From the NCBI GenBank assembly GCA_003282985.1, contig QBYE01000007.1, positions 1 to 52,735 of the forward strand: 52,735 nucleotides of DNA, read 5' to 3'. The notes beneath the pieces are model-generated. The model ran no database searches. It was not told the DNA's origin and saw only the letters and a program-made list of their open reading frames with translations. Shown piece by piece: positions 28,504-36,148 of the stretch (position 1 is the stretch's first letter; every line of letters begins with the position of its first letter). Both the position numbers and the translations under genes were made by a program. Source of the stretch: Pelagibacteraceae bacterium AG-325-E08. GTDB taxonomy: Bacteria > Pseudomonadota > Alphaproteobacteria > Pelagibacterales > Pelagibacteraceae.

Positions 28504-29261
28504 TCATTCTTCTGATATTTCGTCATTTTTCCTATCAAGCCAAAATAAATTTTACTTGGTAAAAAGCTAAGCATTTTAAGTATTAAAGTAAGAGATTTTG
28601 GAAAATGAATTTCAAAAACTTTCTTATTTATTAAACCGTCATAAATTTTCTCAGCTGCATACTCTGTAGTTTTTAAAAAGGGCATTTTAAAATCATTTTT
28701 ATCTGTCATGGGTGTTTTTATAAATCCGGGACTTACTAAACAAATTCTCACATTTGATCTTTTAAAATCAAAGTATAAACTTTCTGCTAAGTTGTTTAAG
28801 GCTGATTTTGAAGGACCATAGCCAGTTGAATTTGGTAAACCTCTATAGCCTGCTATAGACGAAACAATAGTTATTGTTCCATTTTTTTTTTCTTTAAAGT
28901 ATTTCTCTACACTTTTTATACTATTAAGTGTTCCAAAAAAATTTACTTTAAATACATCTTCTATTTGTTCAACATCTATATCTTTTTCTTTTTTTGGATT
29001 CCATGTTCCTGTAGAAAAAAAACAAATATCAATATTTTCAAATTGATTCTTTATATTATTGAAAACCTCTTTACATTTATCTTTATTAGTGACATCTAAT
29101 GGAAATGAATTTATATTTTCATGATTATCTGAAATTTCTCTAAGAAGATTTTCTCTTCTTGCTGAAATTGCTACATTCCATCCTTCATTTGCAAATTTGA
29201 TCGCTAAAGCCTTACCTATGCCTGTACTTCCACCGGTTATCCAAATTGTTTTTTTATTCAT
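28500..29261 (-). CDS. Short-chain dehydrogenase/reductase
   Basis: A classical SDR of 253 aa. The cofactor motif 'TGGSTGIGKALAIKFANEG' is followed by 'SARR', whose Arg residues suggest NADP(H). The catalytic triad is Ser in 'TIVSSIAG' and Tyr/Lys in 'GYGPSKSAL'; the C-terminal helix is hydrophobic and basic. Substrate unknown. It is encoded opposite the lipid-modification genes and convergent with the DUF3833 gene by 4 nt; SDRs are often part of the same neighbourhood. The start lies 24 nt from that of divergent tspO. Confidence 0.88.
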   Translation of the reverse strand: MNKKTIWITGGSTGIGKALAIKFANEGWNVAISARRENLLREISDNHENINSFPLDVTNKDKCKEVFNNIKNQFENIDICFFSTGTWNPKKEKDIDVEQIEDVFKVNFFGTLNSIKSVEKYFKEKKNGTITIVSSIAGYRGLPNSTGYGPSKSALNNLAESLYFDFKRSNVRICLVSPGFIKTPMTDKNDFKMPFLKTTEYAAEKIYDGLINKKVFEIHFPKSLTLILKMLSFLPSKIYFGLIGKMTKYQKND

Positions 29262-29285
29262 CTTATACTGATGTATAATACTTAT

Positions 29286-29753
29286 ATGCTCAAAAATAAA
29301 TTTTTTTCATTCGTTCTGTTTTTAGTTATTACCTATTCTGCATCATTTATTGGTGGATTAGTGACAATAAGCTTAAAGGAACCATGGTATTCACAATTAA
29401 TCAAGTCAAACTACAATCCTCCAGACTGGGTTTTTGCACCTGTTTGGACGACTTTGTATTTGATGATGACATTAGCCATTTGGTTTTTTTGGAACAGTAA
29501 AAATAGGGATATGAAAACTGTATACATTTATTTTATTCATATAGTTTTCAATACAACTTGGAGTATTGTTTTTTTTGGACTTCATCAAATTTTATTCGCA
29601 TTAGTGGTATTGATGATTCTAATCTTTTTGATCTTTATTCTGATTATAAGATTTAAACGTGTCAATTCTGTAAGCTATTACCTTATGATTCCTTATTTAC
29701 TTTGGTGCTGCTATGCCTTATTCCTCAATATAAATTTACTTATTTTAAATTAA
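29286..29753 (+). CDS. tspO: TspO/MBR-family tryptophan-rich sensory protein
   Basis: A small membrane protein (155 aa from the ATG at 29286; an ATG at 29271 would add five residues but sits only 9 nt from the divergent SDR start). Five transmembrane helices are evident, with the tryptophan-rich signature 'EPWYSQLIKSNYNPPDWVFAPVWTTLYLMM' (about residues 27-56) and 'NTTWSIVFFGLHQ'. TspO proteins bind or photo-oxidise tetrapyrroles and modulate stress or photosynthetic gene expression in alphaproteobacteria. Its stop overlaps the start of a flavoprotein gene by one base. Confidence 0.92.
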   Translation: MLKNKFFSFVLFLVITYSASFIGGLVTISLKEPWYSQLIKSNYNPPDWVFAPVWTTLYLMMTLAIWFFWNSKNRDMKTVYIYFIHIVFNTTWSIVFFGLHQILFALVVLMILIFLIFILIIRFKRVNSVSYYLMIPYLLWCCYALFLNINLLILN

Positions 29754-30856
29754 TGGACGACGTTGTTATAATTGGTGGTGGAATAATTGGTACTGCAACT
29801 GCTTACTTTTTATCTAAAGAAGGCAGAAAAGTAAAAGTTATTGAAAGAGATCCAACTTATAAAACTGCATCTTTTCCACTCTCCCTAGGTGGTTTCAGGA
29901 GACAGTTTTTTCAAACGGAAAATATTTTACTTGGAAAATTTGCAAGAGAATTTATCTTTCAAATTCCTGATTTACTTAAAACCGAAAAAAATCCGAAACC
30001 AACAGCAAGTATGGTCACTAATGGATACTTATTAATGTTTGGACCTGAACATGCTGAGGAGCAATATAAAGCTCTTGAGAATCATAAAGCTTGTGAAGCT
30101 GGAACAAAAAATATTAAAGGATCTGAGTTGCCGAAATTTTTTCCTTATATCAATAGCAATGGCATAGAAACAGCAACATTCACTGATAACCAGAGTGAAG
30201 GCTGGATTGATCCATTCATGTTTCATGGTGCATTAAAAAGTAAAGCTATGGAACTAGGTGCAGAATTTATAAAAGGGGAGGTTAAAACACTTTCAGAGAT
30301 TAAAGCAAAGACAATTATATCTGCTGCAGGATGTTGGACTAAAGAACTCTTAGAAGATATTCCAGTTGAGCCTCAAAAACACACTGTTTTCAGAGTTAAG
30401 TGTCCAAAACATATTCCTGAAATGCCTTTGACTGGTGACTTGACTACAGGAGTTTATTGGAGGCCTGAAGGAAAAGAATATTTAGCTGGATCACCGAAAT
30501 CTGTTTTTGAAGCAAAAGATTTAGAGCCAGCTTGGGATGATTTTGAGGAATTAGTATGGCCTGCACTTGCTCAAAGAATTCCTGCTTTTGAAGAATTAAA
30601 ACTTACTGGTGGTTGGGCAGGTTATTATGATTGTAATCGATTAGATAATAACGCTGTAGTAGGTAAGCATCCTAAATTTGATAATGTTTATTTAGCAACT
30701 GGTTTTACAGGTAGGGGTTTGATGCAAGCTCCAGGAATAGGTAGAGCTTTAACTGAACTGATAACTACAGGTTCATATCAATCCATTGATATATCTAATA
30801 TGGCTGTAGAAAGAGTTTTAGGAAAAAAAGCAAGACCAGAACCTTACGTTCTTTAG
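29753..30856 (+). CDS. FAD-dependent oxidoreductase, DadA / sarcosine-oxidase-like
   Basis: A 367-aa member of the D-amino-acid-oxidase (DAO) family. It begins 'DDVVIIGGGIIGTATAYFLSKEGRKVKVIE' (FAD dinucleotide fold, split over residues 2-31), then 'SFPLSLGGFRRQFF', and ends with the FAD/substrate element 'NVYLATGFTGRGLMQAPGIGRAL'. Such enzymes demethylate or deaminate secondary or D-amino acids (sarcosine, dimethylglycine, proline, D-Ala); the exact substrate cannot be read from the sequence. The start at 29753 overlaps the tspO stop; an upstream ATG at 29702 inside tspO is unlikely. The gcv and fdh genes nearby would handle glycine and C1 products. Confidence 0.88.
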   Translation: MDDVVIIGGGIIGTATAYFLSKEGRKVKVIERDPTYKTASFPLSLGGFRRQFFQTENILLGKFAREFIFQIPDLLKTEKNPKPTASMVTNGYLLMFGPEHAEEQYKALENHKACEAGTKNIKGSELPKFFPYINSNGIETATFTDNQSEGWIDPFMFHGALKSKAMELGAEFIKGEVKTLSEIKAKTIISAAGCWTKELLEDIPVEPQKHTVFRVKCPKHIPEMPLTGDLTTGVYWRPEGKEYLAGSPKSVFEAKDLEPAWDDFEELVWPALAQRIPAFEELKLTGGWAGYYDCNRLDNNAVVGKHPKFDNVYLATGFTGRGLMQAPGIGRALTELITTGSYQSIDISNMAVERVLGKKARPEPYVL

Positions 30857-30857
30857 A

Positions 30858-32312
30858 TTAAGTTCCACAAAAAGTTTGATATTTTTCTTTTGCAGCTAAG
30901 GGAATTTGGTATTCAATTGTATCTTTATTTTTTTTGTAGGGATTATTTAAAATTTCCAATAATTTAAGAAATGGTTTTAAATCATTTTGATTAGCAGCAT
31001 TAAGTGCTTCTTCAACTTTATGATTTCTAGGAATAACTAGAGGATTTACACTTTTCATTAATTTCAAATATTTTTCAGGGGAGTTATTATTAGTTTTTAA
31101 TCTTTCATTCCATCTTAATTTCCAATTTTTTAAATCTTTATCTTCATAATTTTTATTTTTTTGAATTTCATCTTCCATTAAATGACAAAAAGTATTTGTA
31201 TAATCCATTTTTTTGTCATGCATCCAAGTCAGTAGGTCTATGAATAAAAATTTGTCTTTTTCATCTTTTCCAGATAAGCCTAATTTATCTCTCATCATAT
31301 CAAGCCATTTTTCTTCATATTTATTTTCAAAAGAATTGATTATCTCAGTAGCAGCTTTTACTGCTTTATCTTGATTTTCATCAATTAAAGGTATCAAACT
31401 TTCAGCAAATCTTGCTAAATTCCATTTTGTAATTACAGGTTGGTTACAATACGCATATCTTCCCATTTTATCTATTGAGCTGAATACTGTCTTAGGATCA
31501 TAACTATCCATGAAAGCGCATGGACCATAATCGATTGTTTCACCTGAAATACTCATATTATCTGTGTTCATCACTCCATGAATAAAACCAACTCTCATCC
31601 AATTAATGACTAGATCAACTTGTTTTTCTAGAACAACTTTTAAAAGTTCTAAACCTTTATTTTTAGAGCTTAAAATCTTTGGAAAATGTCTGTTAATTAC
31701 ATAATCTAATAATATTTCTAATTCATCTTTTTTATTTCTAGCCGCAATATATTGAAATGTTCCTACTCTTAAATGACTTGAAGCTACTCTGGTGAGTATT
31801 GCTCCTCTTAGAGGCGCTTCTCTAATCACATCTTCACCTGTTTTAACAACAGCCAAACTTCTTGTTGTTGGTATGTTCAAATAATGCATCGACTCACTTA
31901 TTAAGTATTCTCTTAACATTGGGCCTAATGCAGCTCTTCCATCACCATTTCTTGAAAATGCAGTTTTCCCTGATCCTTTAAATTGAATATCATATCTTTC
32001 TTTATTTTTAGACAAATGTTCTCCAATTAAAACTGCTCTACCGTCTCCAAGCATTGTAAAATGACCAAATTGATGACCTGCATAAGCTTGAGCGATTGAA
32101 TTACTATCTTCAGGCAATTCATTTCCTGCAAATAATGTAGATAATTCGACCTTATTTATATTAGAAAAATCTAAATCTAGATCTGAAGCTAAACTTTTAT
32201 TAAGTATGATTAATTCAGGATTCTTTACTTTTACTGGTTTAATATTTTCTTTGAAGGATTCAGGTAATTTTGAATAAGAATTATCAAAATTCCAATTGAT
32301 ATTAATATTCAT
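30858..32312 (-). CDS. selO: SelO/YdiU family protein adenylyltransferase
   Basis: SelO proteins are pseudokinases that bind ATP in a flipped orientation and transfer AMP to Ser/Thr/Tyr of target proteins, with a role in redox control. The 484-aa protein shows 'SIAQAYAGHQFGHFTMLGDG', 'YDIQFKGSGKTAFSRNGDGR', 'AALGPMLREYLISE', 'PTTRSLAVVKTG' and the metal-binding 'FIHGVMNTDNMSISGETIDYG' (the N and D of the active site). It ends 'TFCGT', a Cys close to the C-terminus where other members carry Cys or selenocysteine. It lies 6 nt behind msrA. Confidence 0.95.
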   Translation of the reverse strand: MNININWNFDNSYSKLPESFKENIKPVKVKNPELIILNKSLASDLDLDFSNINKVELSTLFAGNELPEDSNSIAQAYAGHQFGHFTMLGDGRAVLIGEHLSKNKERYDIQFKGSGKTAFSRNGDGRAALGPMLREYLISESMHYLNIPTTRSLAVVKTGEDVIREAPLRGAILTRVASSHLRVGTFQYIAARNKKDELEILLDYVINRHFPKILSSKNKGLELLKVVLEKQVDLVINWMRVGFIHGVMNTDNMSISGETIDYGPCAFMDSYDPKTVFSSIDKMGRYAYCNQPVITKWNLARFAESLIPLIDENQDKAVKAATEIINSFENKYEEKWLDMMRDKLGLSGKDEKDKFLFIDLLTWMHDKKMDYTNTFCHLMEDEIQKNKNYEDKDLKNWKLRWNERLKTNNNSPEKYLKLMKSVNPLVIPRNHKVEEALNAANQNDLKPFLKLLEILNNPYKKNKDTIEYQIPLAAKEKYQTFCGT

Positions 32313-32318
32313 AAAATA

Positions 32319-32894
32319 TTATTTATTCCAGATTTCCTTCAAAGTTTCTTCTCTCTTACAAGCATTTTTATATCTTAAATAATTTTGAAAATATACTTTA
32401 TAAAAATTTTGATGACGATTTTCAGCTATATAGAATTTTTTGAATTCCCTGAGATATGTGACTACTTTTTTATTAAATTTTTTTTCTAAATTCTTTACGT
32501 CTCTTTCAATTGATTTTTTTTCTTTATCATTTTGGTAAAATGCAACAGACCTATAACTATAACCTTTGTCACAAAATTGACCATACGCATCAAATGGATC
32601 TATATTTATCCAATAGTTTTTGAGTAGCTTCTCAAAGGATATTATATCTTTATTATAAATGATCTCTACAACCTCAAAATGACCAGTATTTCCATAAGTT
32701 ACCTCTTTGTATGTTGGATTTTCTGTAGTACCACCAGAATATCCTGAGATTACTTCGATAACACCATTAAGTTTTTCAAATGACTCTTCTACACACCAAA
32801 AGCATCCTCCAGCGAAATATGCTTTATCTTCCCCCAAAGCCTTTAAAGGATTATTTACTAAAAAAACAAAAATTATAATGATAAAAAACTTCAT
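32319..32894 (-). CDS. msrA: Peptide-methionine (S)-S-oxide reductase, exported
   Basis: Reduces the S-epimer of methionine sulfoxide. A 191-aa protein with a hydrophobic signal sequence ('FFIIIIFVFLVNNPLKALG') ahead of the catalytic motif 'YFAGGCFWCVEE' (catalytic C31). Further MsrA marks are 'GYSGGTTENPTYKEVTYGNTGHFEVVEI' (split over about residues 52-79), 'FDAYGQFCDKGYSYRSVAFY' and a late Cys in 'YKNACKREE' that could resolve the sulfenate. The signal peptide implies a periplasmic enzyme, unlike the usual cytosolic MsrA. It is the promoter-proximal gene of an msrA-selO pair. Confidence 0.95.
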   Translation of the reverse strand: MKFFIIIIFVFLVNNPLKALGEDKAYFAGGCFWCVEESFEKLNGVIEVISGYSGGTTENPTYKEVTYGNTGHFEVVEIIYNKDIISFEKLLKNYWINIDPFDAYGQFCDKGYSYRSVAFYQNDKEKKSIERDVKNLEKKFNKKVVTYLREFKKFYIAENRHQNFYKVYFQNYLRYKNACKREETLKEIWNK

Positions 32895-32931
32895 TTAATA
32901 CATATACAAAAATTACTAAATGAGTCTAGAA

Positions 32932-32971
32932 TATTAAAGGTAGCTACTTTTAAAGTAGCATACCTTTAATA
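32932..32971 (-). terminator. Hairpin terminator after fdh
   Basis: A long near-perfect inverted repeat: outer arms 32932-32942 and 32961-32971, inner arms 32943-32949 and 32953-32959, a 3-nt loop and one bulged base at 32960, about 18 bp in all. It lies 13 nt beyond the fdh stop on the minus strand and about 40 nt before the msrA start, so it should end fdh transcripts. It is the strongest hairpin in the window. Confidence 0.75.
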
Positions 32972-32983
32972 ATATATAATAAG

Positions 32984-34183
32984 TTATTTCTTCTTATATT
33001 TAGCTGCTTCTTCAGATCCACCAGTAGCAGATCCTTTACTATATGAGTGAGCACCCATTCCAGCTAGTTGACCATCTTTTACGATAAGATATTGATCTCT
33101 AATCTCTTTACCTTCAAAGAAACATTCTAAAATTTCTCTTACACCATCAGCATATCTAGTTTGAGCTGATAGCGATGTCCCTGAAGTGTGAGGAGTCATT
33201 CCGTGATTAGGCATAGTTCTCCAAACATGATCGTTAGGAGCTGGTTGTGGAAACCATACATCACCAGCATAACCACTTAGTTGACCACTCTTTAATGCTT
33301 TTGCAATTGCTTCACGATTACAAATTTTTCCTCTAGCTGTATTTACAATGTAAGCACCTTTTTTCATTTTACTTATCATTGCATCATCAAATAGATTTTC
33401 AGTCTCTGGATGAAGAGGACAATTTATAGTTACAACATCACAAACTTTAACCATTGACTCAACTGACTCATGAAATGTTAGATTAAGTTCCTTTTCAACA
33501 CTCTCAGGCAATCTGTGTCTATCAAAATAGTGTAGATGAGTATCAAATGGTTTCATTTTTCTTAAAGCATCTAGTCCAATACGTCCTGCAGCTACTGTTC
33601 CAATATGCATCCCCTCAACATCATATGATCTTTGAACAGCATCAGCAATATTCCAGCCACCTTCATTTACAATTCTATGTTGATTGTGATAATCTCTTAC
33701 CATTGAAACAATCATCATTACAATATGTTCAGCGACAGATCTTGAGTTACAAAATGTTACTTCAACAACGTCAATTTTATTATCCATTGCAGCTTGTAAA
33801 TCAACATGGTCAGATCCAATTCCTGCAGTAACAGCCATTTTTAAATTTTTAGCTTTAGCTATTCTTTCTTTAGTTAAATAATATGGGAAAAAAGGTTGAG
33901 AAATCACTATGTCTGCATCCACAATATGCTTATCAGCTTCACATCCATCTCCATCTTTACTATTGGTCACTACTAATTCATGTCCGTTACTCTCTAAGAA
34001 TTTTCTTAACCCTAACTCTCCTGACACACATCCTAATAATTCTCCAGGGTTAAAATCTCTACCTTTTGGTGAAGGTAACGTCATACCATCAGGATATTTT
34101 TCCAATTTTGGAAGATCCTTAATAGGATATGATTTGGGCATTCCTCCTTTTGGATCATCGTATAATACGCACAATATTTTCAT
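32984..34183 (-). CDS. fdh: NAD-dependent formate dehydrogenase
   Basis: A single-subunit, cofactor-free enzyme oxidising formate to CO2 with NAD+, 399 aa, of the D-2-hydroxyacid dehydrogenase superfamily. It resembles the methylotroph enzyme (Pseudomonas sp. 101): 'MKILCVLYDDPKGGMPKSYP', 'TAGIGSDHVDLQAAMD' and 'EVTFCNSRSVAEHIVMMI' lie in the catalytic domain. Cofactor specificity is shown by 'GTVAAGRIGLDALR' with 'HYFDRHRLPE' (Asp favouring NAD), and the active site by 'VNTARGKICNRE' and 'MTPHTSGTS' (His). A strong GGAGAGAG ribosome site precedes the ATG. It recovers energy from C1 units, fitting the nearby glycine-cleavage genes. Confidence 0.95.
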   Translation of the reverse strand: MKILCVLYDDPKGGMPKSYPIKDLPKLEKYPDGMTLPSPKGRDFNPGELLGCVSGELGLRKFLESNGHELVVTNSKDGDGCEADKHIVDADIVISQPFFPYYLTKERIAKAKNLKMAVTAGIGSDHVDLQAAMDNKIDVVEVTFCNSRSVAEHIVMMIVSMVRDYHNQHRIVNEGGWNIADAVQRSYDVEGMHIGTVAAGRIGLDALRKMKPFDTHLHYFDRHRLPESVEKELNLTFHESVESMVKVCDVVTINCPLHPETENLFDDAMISKMKKGAYIVNTARGKICNREAIAKALKSGQLSGYAGDVWFPQPAPNDHVWRTMPNHGMTPHTSGTSLSAQTRYADGVREILECFFEGKEIRDQYLIVKDGQLAGMGAHSYSKGSATGGSEEAAKYKKK

Positions 34184-34259
34184 TCTCTCTCCGTGGTTAC
34201 TTTAAAATATTAATTTATTTGAGCCATCTAACATTATTTTAAAGGGGCTAGCAAACAAA

Positions 34260-34724
34260 TTATTTTGATTTTGGATAAAACTTTTTAAGAATAAATCGAT
34301 TGATTATTATACCAAAACCCAAAATGATTATTGAACCAGAAATAACAGGATTTAATAAGTAATCTGGAGAAACGCTTCCCATAATTACTATAATAGGATT
34401 TCCACCTGCAGGTGGATGAGTTACATTTAAAAATATCATTAAGCCTACACCAAATCCCACAGCTAAAGGTAATATTAAATATAATGGCAGAGGCACTAAG
34501 TATAAAAATATCATTCCCACAACAGCAGTAAGAAGATGACCGAAAAAAACATTCTTAGGCTGTGCGAATGGACTTTCAGGATATCCATATAACAAAACCA
34601 TTGATGATCCAAAAGAAGCTATTAAGAATATTCCGAAATCAGTTTTATAGGTTAAAATAGTTAAAACACCTATTGTGATTACAGAAAACAAACCAGCAAA
34701 GAAAGATTGTTTAAAATTATTCAT
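34260..34724 (-). CDS. HPP family membrane protein
   Basis: A 154-aa protein with four transmembrane helices and the defining motif 'NVTHPPAGGNPIIVIMG' between helices 3 and 4. Some HPP-domain proteins in cyanobacteria and chloroplasts have been linked to nitrite transport; the function here is not readable. It lies 7 nt after a SufU-like gene and 76 nt before fdh on the minus strand, so the three may share a transcript, though the 76-nt gap could hold an fdh promoter. Confidence 0.85.
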   Translation of the reverse strand: MNNFKQSFFAGLFSVITIGVLTILTYKTDFGIFLIASFGSSMVLLYGYPESPFAQPKNVFFGHLLTAVVGMIFLYLVPLPLYLILPLAVGFGVGLMIFLNVTHPPAGGNPIIVIMGSVSPDYLLNPVISGSIIILGFGIIINRFILKKFYPKSK

Positions 34725-34731
34725 TTAGAAA

Positions 34732-35130
34732 TTAGTCTGATACAATTTTTTGTACAGTTTTAAAAGGTAATAAAATACACTCTTTACGAGCTTTATTTTT
34801 AGATTTAAATAGTTTCTGCATAAGTTTCCATTTTTTTTTAATAATATCACTATTACCATCAAAAAATGATTTTGCATCATCACATAATTCATTTATTTTT
34901 GATTTTTTTTTATTAATTGAAATCTTGGATAGTAAGCTTGCAGATGCCTGACAATAAACACAGCATTTACCCTGATAACCAAAATCAATAATTCTCTCTT
35001 CATCTATGATTAGATTTATTTGCATTTCATCACCACATAATGGATTCTTCAACTTTGAATGGTGTGTATGATTCTGGATATATTTATTGTTATTATTATC
35101 TGAGGCAATTCTAAGAATTTCTAAATCCAT
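34732..35130 (-). CDS. SufU/IscU-like iron-sulfur cluster scaffold (NifU N-terminal domain)
   Basis: A 132-aa NifU-N-domain protein. Three conserved cysteines fit the scaffold pattern: C32 in 'LKNPLCGDEMQ', C57 in 'YQGKCCVYCQASASLLS' and C118 in 'RKECILLPFKTV'; C56 and C60 are extra. The wording 'ASAS' and the 'LPF/W' ending resemble SufU of SUF systems more than IscU. SufU-type proteins bind zinc and relay sulfur, or build Fe-S clusters. No other suf genes are in view, and the N-terminus is Asn/His-rich. The function is likely but isolated from its pathway. Confidence 0.85.
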   Translation of the reverse strand: MDLEILRIASDNNNNKYIQNHTHHSKLKNPLCGDEMQINLIIDEERIIDFGYQGKCCVYCQASASLLSKISINKKKSKINELCDDAKSFFDGNSDIIKKKWKLMQKLFKSKNKARKECILLPFKTVQKIVSD

Positions 35131-35231
35131 AGGAATTTATTATCTTAGATTAGATTAAATTTGAATAAAATTTTTGTATAAAGATCTAATTTTTGTTGTA
35201 GTTCAAACCAATAAGAATTAAATATTCAAAT

Positions 35232-36137
35232 ATGGTAGAACTGAGAAATGAAAAAATTGCTGTACCTATAGTATTATTTGCTGGAATTCTTTGGTCCTTT
35301 GGTCCATTGGTTGTGAGATACATGAATGATCCTCACATGGTTCCATGGCAATATATATTTGGTAGAGGATTAACTATTTTTATAATATTAAATTTGTACT
35401 TATATTTTGAAGAGGGAATTAACTTTTATAAAAATTACAAAAAAGTAGGTAAGTCAGGACTTGTTGGAGGAATAGGTCTAGGTATAGCTATGATATCTTT
35501 TATTTATTCTATAACTAATACTACTGCAGCTATTACACTTTTATGTTTAGCTGCAATGCCATTTTTTACAGCTTTACTTGCTTTTTTGTTTTTAAAAGAA
35601 AAAATCTCTCTTAATGTTTGGATATCAATGATTATTGCAACGGTAGGAATAATAATTATGGCTGTAGGAAATACAGAAAAGAATTCTTTAATAGGTTTCG
35701 TTTTTGGACTTACATCTTCTATTGGTTTTTCTATATTTTCAGTGACACTAAGATGGCGAAAAGAAACTCCAAAGTTTACAACAGTTGCGGTAGCTGGTTT
35801 ATTTTGCTTTTTGATTGCTACAATTATGATTTTAGCAAATAATCAACCATTTTTTGCCACTAGCTATAATAGTGCAATGTTTTCATTGCATGGAATAATA
35901 GTATGTTTGGGTTTAATATTATATTCCATTGGGTCAAAAGCAATACAAGCAGCAGAGCTAACGTTACTATCTTTAACAGAAGTAATTGGTGGAATTTTTT
36001 GGGTATGGTTACCATTATTTGGTATTAATGAAATACCATCAACAAATACAATAGTAGGTGGTTTTTTTCTTTTTGTTTCTCTTATTTACTATAGCCTAAT
36101 AATGAGATGGAATAAGAGATATATTGCTCTCAATTAA
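35232..36137 (+). CDS. EamA/DMT-family transporter
   Basis: A 301-aa, ten-helix membrane protein with two EamA repeats: 'GILWSFGPLVVRYMNDPHMVPWQYIFGRGLT' then 'FLFLKEKISLNVWISMIIATVGIIIM' in the first, and 'ELTLLSLTEVIGGIFWVWLPLFGINE' in the second. A 101-nt AT-rich leader upstream likely carries its promoter. It is followed after 11 nt by an amidinotransferase gene, suggesting joint expression and possibly movement of a guanidino compound or its precursor. Substrate unknown. Confidence 0.9.
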   Translation: MVELRNEKIAVPIVLFAGILWSFGPLVVRYMNDPHMVPWQYIFGRGLTIFIILNLYLYFEEGINFYKNYKKVGKSGLVGGIGLGIAMISFIYSITNTTAAITLLCLAAMPFFTALLAFLFLKEKISLNVWISMIIATVGIIIMAVGNTEKNSLIGFVFGLTSSIGFSIFSVTLRWRKETPKFTTVAVAGLFCFLIATIMILANNQPFFATSYNSAMFSLHGIIVCLGLILYSIGSKAIQAAELTLLSLTEVIGGIFWVWLPLFGINEIPSTNTIVGGFFLFVSLIYYSLIMRWNKRYIALN

Positions 36138-36148
36138 TTTCTTAACGA

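Noticed and set aside
29702..29752. Upstream extension of the DadA-like flavoprotein from an earlier ATG
   Set aside because: It lies inside tspO and adds 17 residues before the FAD-binding strand, which should be near the N-terminus; the ATG at 29753 fits better.
33547..34205. Open frames of 94 and 98 codons on the plus strand
   Set aside because: They lie opposite the well-supported formate dehydrogenase gene, with no family motifs and a composition expected of antisense reading.
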